Below are positions 24,524-32,821 of a stretch of 64,000 bases of DNA, one piece after another (position 1 is the stretch's first letter; every line of letters begins with the position of its first letter). Source of the DNA: an uncultured Muribaculaceae bacterium (GTDB lineage: Bacteria > Bacteroidota > Bacteroidia > Bacteroidales > Muribaculaceae); the NCBI GenBank assembly GCA_910588245.1, contig CAJUQP010000002.1, forward strand, positions 1 to 64,000. The letters are read 5' to 3'. Position numbers and translations under genes: made by a program. Under the pieces are notes generated by a model, which saw only the letters and a program-made list of their open reading frames with translations, made no database searches and had not been told where the DNA came from.

Positions 24524-25378
24524 ATGGAAATAATAGAGATCGACTCGCTTTCGCATCCCGGGGTGGAGATTTTCGCCTCTCTGACGGAGGCTCAGCTGCG
24601 CAATCGGCTTGACCCTGCGAAGGGGATTTTTATAGCGGAGAGCCCTAAGGTGATATCCGTGGCGCTCGATGCAGGATATGAGCCGCTGGCTATACTTTGT
24701 GAAAGGCGGCATATAGAGGGCGACGCTGCGGAAGTGATAGCCCGTTGTGGCGATATAAAGGTATATACCGGCAACCGGGAGCTTCTTTCGGGGCTCACCG
24801 GCTATACGCTTACCCGGGGAGTGCTCTGCGTGATGCGCCGCAAGGCATTCGCACCGGTGGACGAGGTGTGCCGCGGAGCGAGAAGGGTGGCTGTGATCGA
24901 TGGTGTGACCGACACCACCAACATCGGGGCAATCTTCCGGTCGGCCGCGGCTATCGGGGTCGATGCGGTGCTTCTCACCCCTACCTCGTGCGATCCGCTC
25001 AACCGACGTGCGGTAAGGGTATCGATGGGAAGTGTGTTTCTCGTGCCATGGACTTGGCTCGACAGACCGGTGTCATCGCTCCGCTCAATTGGATTCACGA
25101 CAGTGGCGCTTGCGCTGACCGACCGCTCCGTGAACATCGACGATCCGGAGCTCGCCGGAATTGAGAGGATGGCCATGATCCTTGGCACAGAGGGCGACGG
25201 CCTCGCCTCTGAGGTGATAGAGGATGCCGACTTCACGGCCAGGATACCGATGGCGCACGGAGTAGACTCACTCAATGTGGCGGCCGCATCGGCAGTGGCT
25301 TTCTGGCAGCTGAGAGCTCCTCGCACACCTTGTGTAGATTCTGACAATGTTTGTCTAACCACAGAAAAACAATTGTAA
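24524..25378 (+). CDS. TrmH/SpoU-family RNA 2'-O-methyltransferase
   Basis: This 284-residue protein has an N-terminal RNA-binding domain (about residues 1-105) and a C-terminal SPOUT domain with its motifs: VTDTTNIGAIFRSAAAIG (motif 1), LGTEGDGL (motif 2) and IPMAHGVDSLNVAAASAVAF (motif 3). It would methylate a ribose in rRNA or tRNA; the exact site is not predictable. Its stop overlaps the next ATG by one base (TAATG), so it is coupled to DUF6155 and heads the operon leading to the neu genes. Confidence 0.9.
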   Translation: MEIIEIDSLSHPGVEIFASLTEAQLRNRLDPAKGIFIAESPKVISVALDAGYEPLAILCERRHIEGDAAEVIARCGDIKVYTGNRELLSGLTGYTLTRGVLCVMRRKAFAPVDEVCRGARRVAVIDGVTDTTNIGAIFRSAAAIGVDAVLLTPTSCDPLNRRAVRVSMGSVFLVPWTWLDRPVSSLRSIGFTTVALALTDRSVNIDDPELAGIERMAMILGTEGDGLASEVIEDADFTARIPMAHGVDSLNVAAASAVAFWQLRAPRTPCVDSDNVCLTTEKQL

Positions 25379-25959
25379 TGAGCAGGGCGCAACTTAAGAA
25401 ATACCTGCAGGGTCTCGGAGAGGCTGAGCTCAGGGAGGTTATCCTCGGTCTGTATGACGCCAGGAAGGAGGCGAAGGAATATCTTGAGTTCTTCATTGAT
25501 CCTGATATAAAGGATACGGTCGAGAAATACAGGAAACTCCTTACACGCCAGTATTTCAACAGCAAGGGGCGTCCGCTTAAGCGATTCCCTCTGAGCGAAG
25601 GAAACCGGCTTGTCAAAAATGCCGTGACACTCGGCATCCCTCCCGAAGAGGCATGCGATATAATGGTGTATAATCTCGAGGACGCCATCTCCTGGCTTGT
25701 GATGCGCCGCAGCATGGGCCAGACAGCGTGGACGGCGTTGATCAACACTTTCCGCAGGGCTGCCGACTATGCTTTCGCTTACGGACTGACAGAGATTATG
25801 AAGGAACGTTTCGACCGCCTGATGAAATATTCGCGTCATGCGCCGGGACATCTCCGTGTCGAGGAGCGCCTGGCGCAGGAGTATGAGGAGGCGTCGATCC
25901 ATAATGGCAATGACCATGAAGATGGTCTTGAAGATTCTAACATTTCAGAAAATGGCTAA
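25378..25959 (+). CDS. DUF6155 family protein
   Basis: This 193-residue all-helical cytoplasmic protein matches a Bacteroidetes family without known function (AQLKKYLQGLGEAELREVIL, YEFF-like and FID-PDIKDTVEKYRKLL segments). The ATG at 25378 is used; a TTG 27 bases earlier lies inside trmH. It overlaps NeuD by 8 bases. Its place between an RNA methyltransferase and sugar-acid genes gives no clear hint of a role. Confidence 0.7.
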   Translation: MSRAQLKKYLQGLGEAELREVILGLYDARKEAKEYLEFFIDPDIKDTVEKYRKLLTRQYFNSKGRPLKRFPLSEGNRLVKNAVTLGIPPEEACDIMVYNLEDAISWLVMRRSMGQTAWTALINTFRRAADYAFAYGLTEIMKERFDRLMKYSRHAPGHLRVEERLAQEYEEASIHNGNDHEDGLEDSNISENG

Positions 25960-26596
25960 GAAAGATAAGATCGTGCTTGTAGGGGGCGGCGGACATGCCC
26001 TGTCGCTCCTTGAGGTCTTACGCGATCCGAAGGCAGTGAGAGGCTATATCGCTCTTGAGGCGTCCCCCTCGCTGACTCTCGAATGGCTCGGCGATGATGA
26101 AGCCGCCCGCGGACTGAGAGACGACAGTCTGTTTCATATCGCTTTTGTCTATTCCGGGCTTCCCGTGATGGCTCTACGGCGCAAAATAATAGAGAAATAT
26201 GAGACAATGGGGGCGAGATTCGCATCGATAATCGCTCCTACGGCAATTGTGACGCGCAATGCGCGGATAGCGGATGGATGTGCGGTGATGAACGGGGCGA
26301 TAGTCAACCGCGCACATATCGGCAGGCACGTGGTGGTCAACACCGGCGCCATAGTGGAGCATGACTGCGAGATAGGATCCAACACGTTCATAGGTCCGGG
26401 TGCCGTGATGGGTGGCGCGGTGAAGATCGGCAGCGACTGCTTCATAGGTCTCGGTTCCCGCATCAAGAACGGAGTGACGATAGCTCCTGGCATCACTGTC
26501 GGCATGGGCGCCGTGGTGACCGATGATCTCCGCGAGCCGGGTATCTATCATGGAAATCCCCTTAAGTTCCACTCTCTGAAAAAAATAAAGAAATGA
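25952..26596 (+). CDS. neuD: NeuD/PglD-like sugar O- or N-acetyltransferase
   Basis: This 214-residue protein has an N-terminal Rossmann-like sugar-nucleotide-binding domain (IVLVGGGGHALSLLEVL) and a left-handed beta-helix of hexapeptide repeats (about residues 100-195). The histidine in AIVEHDCEIG is the likely catalytic base. NeuD proteins acetylate sialic acid or its precursors and often pair with NeuB. It overlaps neuB by 4 bases (ATGA). Confidence 0.82.
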   Translation: MAKKDKIVLVGGGGHALSLLEVLRDPKAVRGYIALEASPSLTLEWLGDDEAARGLRDDSLFHIAFVYSGLPVMALRRKIIEKYETMGARFASIIAPTAIVTRNARIADGCAVMNGAIVNRAHIGRHVVVNTGAIVEHDCEIGSNTFIGPGAVMGGAVKIGSDCFIGLGSRIKNGVTIAPGITVGMGAVVTDDLREPGIYHGNPLKFHSLKKIKK

Positions 26597-27597
26597 CATC
26601 ATCTCCTATCGTCATAGCAGAGGCCGGGGTGAACCACAATGGTTCCCTCGAGAGGGCCATGCGTATGGTTGACGCCGCCGCGGAGGCCGGCGTGGATTAC
26701 GTGAAGTTTCAGACTTTCAAGGCAGAAAGCCTCGTCACTGCCGCCGGCCGTACGGCAGATTACCAGAAGAATAACTGCGATGCCGATTCCCAGCTTGAGA
26801 TGCTTCGTGGGTTGGAACTTCCGTTCGACGCTTTCCGTAGGCTCGCGGGTCATTGTGCGGAGAAAGGGATCGGTTTCCTCTCAACCCCCTTCGATGCGGC
26901 TAGCGTGGATTTTCTCGCCTCTCTGGGCATGGATTTCATGAAGGTGCCGTCTGGGGAGATCACCAATCTCCCTTATCTTCGCAGGATAGCGGCGACGCAT
27001 ATCCCTGTGATCATGTCTACCGGCATGTCGACGCTCGGCGACATAGAGGGGGCGCTCGGAGTCTTCTACGGTGCCGGATATGGATCTGACGATCTGGTGC
27101 TGCTGCATTGCAACACCGAATATCCTACTCCCATGGCAGATGTCAACCTCAATGCCATGACGGCCATGCGCACGGCATTCGCTTTGCCTGTGGGGTATTC
27201 CGACCACACGCAGGGCATTGAGGTGCCCATAGCGGCTACCGCGCTGGGTGCCTGCGTCATAGAGAAGCATTTCACCTTATCACGCTCTCTTCCGGGTCCT
27301 GACCACATTGCCTCGCTTGAACCCTGCGAACTGAAGGCTATGGTGAGCTCCATACGTAATGTGGCGGAAGCGTTGGGAAGCCGTGTGAAGAGAGTCTCCG
27401 GCTCGGAGCGTAAGAATATTGCTGTAGCACGTAAAAGCATAGTTGCCGCAAGGGATATCGCCGCGGGTGAGATCCTTACTGAGGATAATCTTGTGGTGAA
27501 ACGTCCCGGCACGGGCATCTCTCCAATGCTGTGGGATGAGATAATCGGCCGACGTGCGGTAAGGCATTTTTGTGCCGACGAACAGATTGAGTTGTGA
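26593..27597 (+). CDS. neuB: N-acetylneuraminate (nonulosonate) synthase
   Basis: This 334-residue enzyme condenses phosphoenolpyruvate with an N-acetyl-hexosamine (ManNAc or a related diamino sugar) to form a nine-carbon acid. The barrel carries IAEAGVNHNG, VKFQTFKAESL and GYSDHTQGIEVPIAATALGA. The C-terminal 60 residues form the antifreeze-like SAF domain (RKSIVAARDIAAGEILTEDN). Whether the product is sialic, legionaminic or pseudaminic acid cannot be fixed from this sequence; the hydrolysing epimerase next door favours sialic or legionaminic acid. Confidence 0.93.
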   Translation: MTSSPIVIAEAGVNHNGSLERAMRMVDAAAEAGVDYVKFQTFKAESLVTAAGRTADYQKNNCDADSQLEMLRGLELPFDAFRRLAGHCAEKGIGFLSTPFDAASVDFLASLGMDFMKVPSGEITNLPYLRRIAATHIPVIMSTGMSTLGDIEGALGVFYGAGYGSDDLVLLHCNTEYPTPMADVNLNAMTAMRTAFALPVGYSDHTQGIEVPIAATALGACVIEKHFTLSRSLPGPDHIASLEPCELKAMVSSIRNVAEALGSRVKRVSGSERKNIAVARKSIVAARDIAAGEILTEDNLVVKRPGTGISPMLWDEIIGRRAVRHFCADEQIEL

Positions 27598-27601
27598 CAT
27601 C

Positions 27602-28777
27602 ATGGAGAAGAGAAAAATATGCTTTGTGACGGGCACCCGTGCCGATTACGGCATCATGGCCCCGTTGATGAAGAGGATTGCCACGGAGGGGGAGGCCCAA
27701 CTGCAGATTATAGCCACCAACATGCATCTCGCTCCGGAATACGGAATGACGGTCAATGAGATAGAGAAAGACGGACTGAGGGTCGACGCCCGAGTGGAAT
27801 CGCTTCTTTCGGGCGATACACCGTCGGCCACGGTGAAGTCGATGGGACTTACGGAGATCGGTATCGCCGATGCCTTCGCGCGCCTGAAGCCTGATCTTGT
27901 GGTGATACTCGGCGACCGTTATGAGATGCTCGCAGCGGCTTCCGCCGCGTTGATATTCAGGATTCCCGTGGCACATCTATACGGAGGGGAGACTACAGAG
28001 GGAGCCTATGATGATGCCATACGCCATGCCATCACCAAACTCTCGTGGTTGCATTTCACGTCGACCGAACTGTATGCCCGGAGAATTGTCCGCATGGGTG
28101 AGGATCCTGCGAGGGTGTTCTGGGCCGGATCTCTCGGTGTGGACAATATCCGCCATGAGGATTTTCTTCCATTGGAGGAACTTGAGGAGTCCATAGGATT
28201 TCAGCTTGGCGAGAGGTATGTGGTCGCCACGTTCCATCCTGTCACCACGCAGCCCGGGGAGGAGGAGAGGCAGACGGCCGCCATGCTCAAGGGGCTTGAT
28301 GATATCGTGGAAAAGGGATGGAGGGTGCTCTTCACTATGCCCAATTCCGACACGGGCGGCAAGCGTGTGGCGTCAATGATCAGCGACTGGGCATCGGCGC
28401 ATCCCGGTCAGGTAAAGGCTGTTGCGTCGCTGGGACGACGGAGATTCTATTCGGCCATGCACAATGCCTCGGCTATGGTTGGAAATTCCTCGAGCGGCCT
28501 GATAGAAGCTCCGGCTTTCGGCATTCCCACTCTGAATGTGGGCGACCGTCAGAAGGGCAGAGCACGGGGTGAGTCGGTGGTCGACGTCACCTGCGAATAC
28601 GATGCCATAGCGAAAGGGTTGAGGAAGGTGTTGTCTCCTGAGTTCAGGAAGATGATCTCCGCGGTGCCTGCGGAGACCTTGAATCCGTATGAGCGCGACG
28701 GCTCGCAGGATATCATTTACCGTCAGCTCCTTGAAGCCCCGCTCTCCGGCGTGAAGACATTCTATGAGATGGAATAG
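27602..28777 (+). CDS. neuC: UDP-N-acetylglucosamine 2-epimerase (hydrolysing)
   Basis: This 391-residue enzyme releases ManNAc and UDP from UDP-GlcNAc, supplying NeuB. Family blocks are ICFVTGTRADYGIM at the start, VVILGDRYEMLAAA, HLYGGETTEGAYDDAIRHAITKLS (shown here in two parts by its HLYGGE and DDAIRHAITK motifs), and GNSSSGLIEAPAFG. It starts 4 bases after the neuB stop. No neuA-type CMP-transferase or glycosyltransferase follows. Confidence 0.93.
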   Translation: MEKRKICFVTGTRADYGIMAPLMKRIATEGEAQLQIIATNMHLAPEYGMTVNEIEKDGLRVDARVESLLSGDTPSATVKSMGLTEIGIADAFARLKPDLVVILGDRYEMLAAASAALIFRIPVAHLYGGETTEGAYDDAIRHAITKLSWLHFTSTELYARRIVRMGEDPARVFWAGSLGVDNIRHEDFLPLEELEESIGFQLGERYVVATFHPVTTQPGEEERQTAAMLKGLDDIVEKGWRVLFTMPNSDTGGKRVASMISDWASAHPGQVKAVASLGRRRFYSAMHNASAMVGNSSSGLIEAPAFGIPTLNVGDRQKGRARGESVVDVTCEYDAIAKGLRKVLSPEFRKMISAVPAETLNPYERDGSQDIIYRQLLEAPLSGVKTFYEME

Positions 28778-28875
28778 AACCCGACGGGGGGTATAGTTGT
28801 TGTGTTAATAGCTGAATAGAACAGTAGATATAGGGATGATTGTCTTATGTCTGCTACTTATAAAAATGAAATGCT

Positions 28876-29919
28876 ATGAACACTATTAAAACTATGGCTA
28901 TGGCTCTCACACTTTGTTCCGCTGCTTTTTGCACACCATTCTCCGATGCATGCTCGAGAGTATTGTATAAAGGCATCGACGATCTCTTTGTCGTGGGCCG
29001 TTCTCTTGACTGGAAGACTCCGATACCGACAAACCTTTATGTCTATCCGGCAGGTATGGAGAAGGTCGGATCAGATAAGCCCGGAGCTGTGAAATGGACT
29101 TCGAAATATGGTGCTGTCTATGCCGTGGGTTATGACGGAGGCATCACGGAGGGGATGAATGAGAAAGGTCTGGTGGTGAACGGTCTTTTCTGCAAGGGTA
29201 CTGTCTACAATAATCCTGACACCGAAGGGCGTCCACCCATGTCGCTTGCTGTCTTTGTTGCCTGGATGCTTGACCTTAATGCCACGACGGATGAGGTTGT
29301 GGAGGTTTTGAAGAAGCATGAATTCTCTATCGGCGGTTCTACGTTTGATGGCGGTACGGTATCAACGCTGCATTGGGGTATCACGGACGCTTCCGGTAAA
29401 TCGGCTATCGTGGAATTCAACAATGGTGTCATCAACGTTTATGACATGGGCGATTATCGTGCTATGACCAATGATCCCAACTGGCCTCAGATGACTGCCA
29501 TATTGGATTATTGGGATAAGATCGGAGGGATGCACATGCTTCCAGGTACTGTAAGCAGTCCTGACCGTTGCACGCGTGCCAACTATTTCGCACACCATGT
29601 GGAAGCAGTAGCCGATCCGGCGCTCGCAGTCAGCATTACGAGAAGCATTCTTGTGGCTTCATGTGTGCCCTACACTTATGAGATAAAGGGTGAGCCGAAT
29701 GTGTCTTCCACTCAGTGGCGCTCTTATGCGGATCTGAAGAACCGTCGTTACTATTTCGATATAGTGACCAATATGGGTTATTATTTCGTAGACCTTACGA
29801 AGTGTAATCTCGCCCCCGGTGCTCCGGTGATGAAACTTGACACCACTAAAGAGACACTTCTAATAGGAGAGGCCAATCCGTCGCTACGTAAAAGCGATCC
29901 TTTCACTCCGATGTATTGA
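28876..29919 (+). CDS. Linear amide C-N hydrolase, choloylglycine hydrolase family (bile salt hydrolase or penicillin V acylase-like)
   Basis: This 347-residue Ntn hydrolase has an N-terminal signal ending before Cys-26 (SDACSRVL), which becomes the N-terminal nucleophile after cleavage. VVGRSLDWK carries the conserved Arg and Asp of the site, and AMTNDPNW the conserved Asn. Relatives in gut Bacteroides deconjugate bile salts, while others cleave penicillin V or acyl-homoserine lactones, so the substrate is open. About 100 bases separate it from neuC, suggesting its own promoter, though I could not place one. Confidence 0.88.
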   Translation: MNTIKTMAMALTLCSAAFCTPFSDACSRVLYKGIDDLFVVGRSLDWKTPIPTNLYVYPAGMEKVGSDKPGAVKWTSKYGAVYAVGYDGGITEGMNEKGLVVNGLFCKGTVYNNPDTEGRPPMSLAVFVAWMLDLNATTDEVVEVLKKHEFSIGGSTFDGGTVSTLHWGITDASGKSAIVEFNNGVINVYDMGDYRAMTNDPNWPQMTAILDYWDKIGGMHMLPGTVSSPDRCTRANYFAHHVEAVADPALAVSITRSILVASCVPYTYEIKGEPNVSSTQWRSYADLKNRRYYFDIVTNMGYYFVDLTKCNLAPGAPVMKLDTTKETLLIGEANPSLRKSDPFTPMY

Positions 29920-30006
29920 TGCAGGGAATCGTTTTCTAAAGATATCTGCAGAAAATATTACTGTCCCAAGTGTCCCGGCTTTTTTAAGGGGTAGGGGAGT
30001 GTAGGG

Positions 30007-32115
30007 TCAGAGGGGGGTGAGGACGCGGGGGAGGAGGTCGCGGGTGGTGTCGCCGAAGCGGACGCGGTAGGATTTGGAGGCGGCGTCGTATGCTTCCACG
30101 ACGCCCTCTCCGAATACTTTGTGGCTCACACGTGTGCCGGGCGGCATGGGTGCTTCCGTGTTCTCGCCGAGTTCTTCAGCGAGTATCCTGACAAGACTCC
30201 TCGTGCCTTCAGCCAGCGCCGGATCAAGATTCCCCTTCACAAGAAGCATCCCTTCGGGCACCTCTCCAAAGAAGCGCGAGGGGAATTTAAGGGCGCCGGT
30301 GTCGTTCATGTAGCCTTCCGACTCGCATAGCCAGAGCATACTTTCCGCACGTGTCACAGCCACATACATCAGTCGGCGTTCCTCCTCCTCGCCATCCTGA
30401 CGGCGTTCGCGTATGCTCCTGTGGTTGGGAAATATCCCTTCCGTGAGGCCCACGACAAACACTTCCGGGAACTCCAGCCCCTTGGCCTGATGAATGGTCA
30501 TCATCCTGACCTTGTCGGAATCGGAGGTGCGGTCGGCGTTGGTGTAGAGCGCTATCTCCTGCAGATACGACGTCAGGTCGGCGTCGCCGTCATCCATGCG
30601 TCCGGCCTCGAATTCCTTCATGGAGTTCATCAGTTCTGTGATGTTCTCCAGGCGTTCCTCCTCCTCGTCGGTACGGTAGAGATCTGCAAGCCCACTCGCT
30701 TTCATCAGCCAGTCGGCCAGTTCAGATACCCTCTCTGTCTTGGCCCGTTCCCGAGCCTCGTCGATAAGCGAGATGAAGCGGAACACCGCAGGTTTGTTGA
30801 ATGGTTTGACATCTATGTTTCTGCGGAGTGCCTCCATAAGGGATATGCCGTTGTCTTCCGCGATCCTGACAAGAGACTTCATCGAGGCATCTCCAAATTT
30901 GCGGGCCGGCAGATTGATTATGCGGCGGAAAGCCATGTCGTCGGCATCTGAAGCCACGATCCTGAGATAGCTTATCACATCCTTGATCTCCTTGCGTTCA
31001 AAGAAACGGACACCACCCCACACCGAGTAGGGTATATGGTTCTTCAGGAGCGCCTGTTCGATGTTGCGCGACAGGAATGAGCTGCGGTAGAGGATGGCGA
31101 AATTACCATACGACATGCCTTCGGAAACTCCCTCCTTTATCCTTTCGGCTATAAACTCCGATTCCTCCTTTTCCGATCTTGAATGCACATGCACCCCCTG
31201 TCGCTCGTTGAGCTTGCGTGTGAAAAGCTCCTTGCGCACCCGGTTGCGGTTATGGTCGATGATATGGTTGGCTACATCGAGAATGTCGGGAGTCGACCGG
31301 TAGTTCTCCTCGAGGATAATGTCGGTCTTCGCCTTGAAGTCGACAAAAATCTTTGGGTTCGCACCGCGCCATTCATATATGGCCTGGTCGGGATCGCCCA
31401 CTACGAAAAGGTTGCCGTGGTGGCGCGAGATGGCATGCAGAAGTTTCCAGTCATCGCCCGAGCAATCCTGCACCTCATCGACCATGATATAGTTAAGTTT
31501 ACGGGTCCAGTATTCACGGGCATCCTCGAAGTGCTCGAGGATGTAGAGCGTGAAGTAAAGGAGATCGTCATAGTCGAGCGCGAACTGCTTGAGCTGGAGC
31601 TTTATGTATCTCACGGTGGCATCGGGCGCGGCAGGATCGGAGCAGGGGAGGAGATGCTTCTGGATATACTGCGTCGGGTCGTAGCCCTTAAGTGCAGCGA
31701 CCTGCTTGAGAAAACGCTCCGCAGTGGTCTTGCGGCGGTCTATCCCGAATTCCTGCATGGCCTGTCGGGCGAGACTCTTGCCATCTTCCTCGTCGATTAT
31801 CATGAAGTTGCGTGGATAGCCTATGCGGTAGATCTCACGCCTCAGGAACTTGGCGCAGAAACTATGGATGGTGCATATGAAGTCGTTGACGCTGCCTCGG
31901 TCAACCATCGTAGATATACGTTTCTTCATCTCCTGCGCCGCCTTATTGGTGAAGGTGAGGCAGAGTATGTTGCCGGGGCTTATGCCTATGTCGTTGACAA
32001 GATATGCATATCGGTGGGCGAGGACGCGGGTTTTCCCCGAGCCGGCGCCTGCCACTACACGCACCTTTCCTTCTGTGGCCTCCACGGCTTCCTGCTGTCG
32101 TCTGTTGAGAGTCAT
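30007..32115 (-). CDS. UvrD/Rep-type ATP-dependent DNA helicase
   Basis: This 702-residue superfamily 1A helicase has Walker A VVAGAGSGKTRV, motif Ia TFTNKAAQEM, the DEVQD-type Walker B (YIMVDEVQDCSG), motif III GDPDQAIYEWRGA, and motif V/VI TIHQAKGLEFPEVF and VAVTRAESML. The C-terminal 50 residues (GTRVSHKVFGEGVVEAYD) form the Tudor-like domain of PcrA/UvrD. It would act in repair or replication restart. It is convergent with the choloylglycine hydrolase gene. Confidence 0.92.
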   Translation of the reverse strand: MTLNRRQQEAVEATEGKVRVVAGAGSGKTRVLAHRYAYLVNDIGISPGNILCLTFTNKAAQEMKKRISTMVDRGSVNDFICTIHSFCAKFLRREIYRIGYPRNFMIIDEEDGKSLARQAMQEFGIDRRKTTAERFLKQVAALKGYDPTQYIQKHLLPCSDPAAPDATVRYIKLQLKQFALDYDDLLYFTLYILEHFEDAREYWTRKLNYIMVDEVQDCSGDDWKLLHAISRHHGNLFVVGDPDQAIYEWRGANPKIFVDFKAKTDIILEENYRSTPDILDVANHIIDHNRNRVRKELFTRKLNERQGVHVHSRSEKEESEFIAERIKEGVSEGMSYGNFAILYRSSFLSRNIEQALLKNHIPYSVWGGVRFFERKEIKDVISYLRIVASDADDMAFRRIINLPARKFGDASMKSLVRIAEDNGISLMEALRRNIDVKPFNKPAVFRFISLIDEARERAKTERVSELADWLMKASGLADLYRTDEEEERLENITELMNSMKEFEAGRMDDGDADLTSYLQEIALYTNADRTSDSDKVRMMTIHQAKGLEFPEVFVVGLTEGIFPNHRSIRERRQDGEEEERRLMYVAVTRAESMLWLCESEGYMNDTGALKFPSRFFGEVPEGMLLVKGNLDPALAEGTRSLVRILAEELGENTEAPMPPGTRVSHKVFGEGVVEAYDAASKSYRVRFGDTTRDLLPRVLTPL

Positions 32116-32132
32116 GCTTTGAACCTCAAAGA

Positions 32133-32178
32133 GTTAATGCATAATGCATGATGCACAATGCATAATTGGATATTGTTG
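32133..32178 (+). repeat. 46-bp direct repeat, copy downstream of ispF
   Basis: This copy begins GTTAATGCAT and ends GGATATTGTTG, with repeated ATGCAT/TGCATAATGCA units between. It matches the copy at 32715-32760 at 41 of 46 positions by hand count, in the same orientation and length. Confidence 0.8.
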
Positions 32179-32227
32179 AAATTAAGAAGATTAAGAAGTT
32201 AAAAAAATCTGCTTCAAAGACAGTCGA

Positions 32228-32704
32228 TTAATCTTTTGTAAGCAAAGCCACGGCCATGGCAGCGATTCCCTCGCGGCGTCCTGTGAATCCAAGCCCTTCA
32301 GTGGTGGTGGCCTTTACCGATACGTTGTCTGCATCCGTGCCCATGGTGCGAGCCAGACACTCGCGCATACTGTCGATATGGGGCTTGAATTTCGGAGCCT
32401 CCGCCATTATCGTGACATCGACATTGCCGATCTCCCAACCTTTCTCCCTGATCATGCGGCACACCTCCGCGAGGAGCTTCTTGCTGTCGGCTCCCTTGTA
32501 GGCCGGGTCGGTGTCGGGGAAATGATATCCTATGTCGCGTAGCGCGAGGGCCCCGAGAATCGCGTCGCAAAGTGCGTGTATCGCTACGTCGGCGTCGCTG
32601 TGGCCGAGAAGACCGTGAGTGTGGGGCAGCTTTATGCCGCATATCCAGAGGTCGCGCCCCTCCACGAGGCGATGCACGTCATATCCTTGTCCTATTCTTA
32701 TCAT
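32228..32704 (-). CDS. ispF: 2-C-methyl-D-erythritol 2,4-cyclodiphosphate synthase
   Basis: This 158-residue enzyme of the non-mevalonate isoprenoid pathway closes the cyclodiphosphate ring. MIRIGQGYDVHRL carries the metal-binding Asp and His, LGHSDADVAIHAL the second conserved block, and VSVKATTTEGLGFTGRREG the C-terminal signature. The ATG at 32704 gives the standard length; a longer frame from 32731 runs into the upstream repeat. It is flanked on both sides by copies of a 46-bp repeat. Confidence 0.95.
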   Translation of the reverse strand: MIRIGQGYDVHRLVEGRDLWICGIKLPHTHGLLGHSDADVAIHALCDAILGALALRDIGYHFPDTDPAYKGADSKKLLAEVCRMIREKGWEIGNVDVTIMAEAPKFKPHIDSMRECLARTMGTDADNVSVKATTTEGLGFTGRREGIAAMAVALLTKD

Positions 32705-32714
32705 TGCCGTTTTT

Positions 32715-32760
32715 GTTAATGCATATTTCATAATGCATAATGCATAATCGGATATTGTTG
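32715..32760 (+). repeat. 46-bp direct repeat, copy upstream of ispF
   Basis: Partner of 32133-32178. It occupies the leader region of ispF, ending 10 bases before its ATG, so it may influence expression. Core units are TAATGCATAATGCATAAT. Confidence 0.8.
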
Positions 32761-32821
32761 GGATTCAGACAATAATACCTATATGACATTATGCGTTTAT
32801 TCTAATCACTTTTATTTTTTG

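Noticed and set aside
31183..32151. A 322-codon open frame opposite the UvrD-type helicase gene
   Set aside because: The helicase motifs on the minus strand are complete; the plus frame is a codon-bias shadow.
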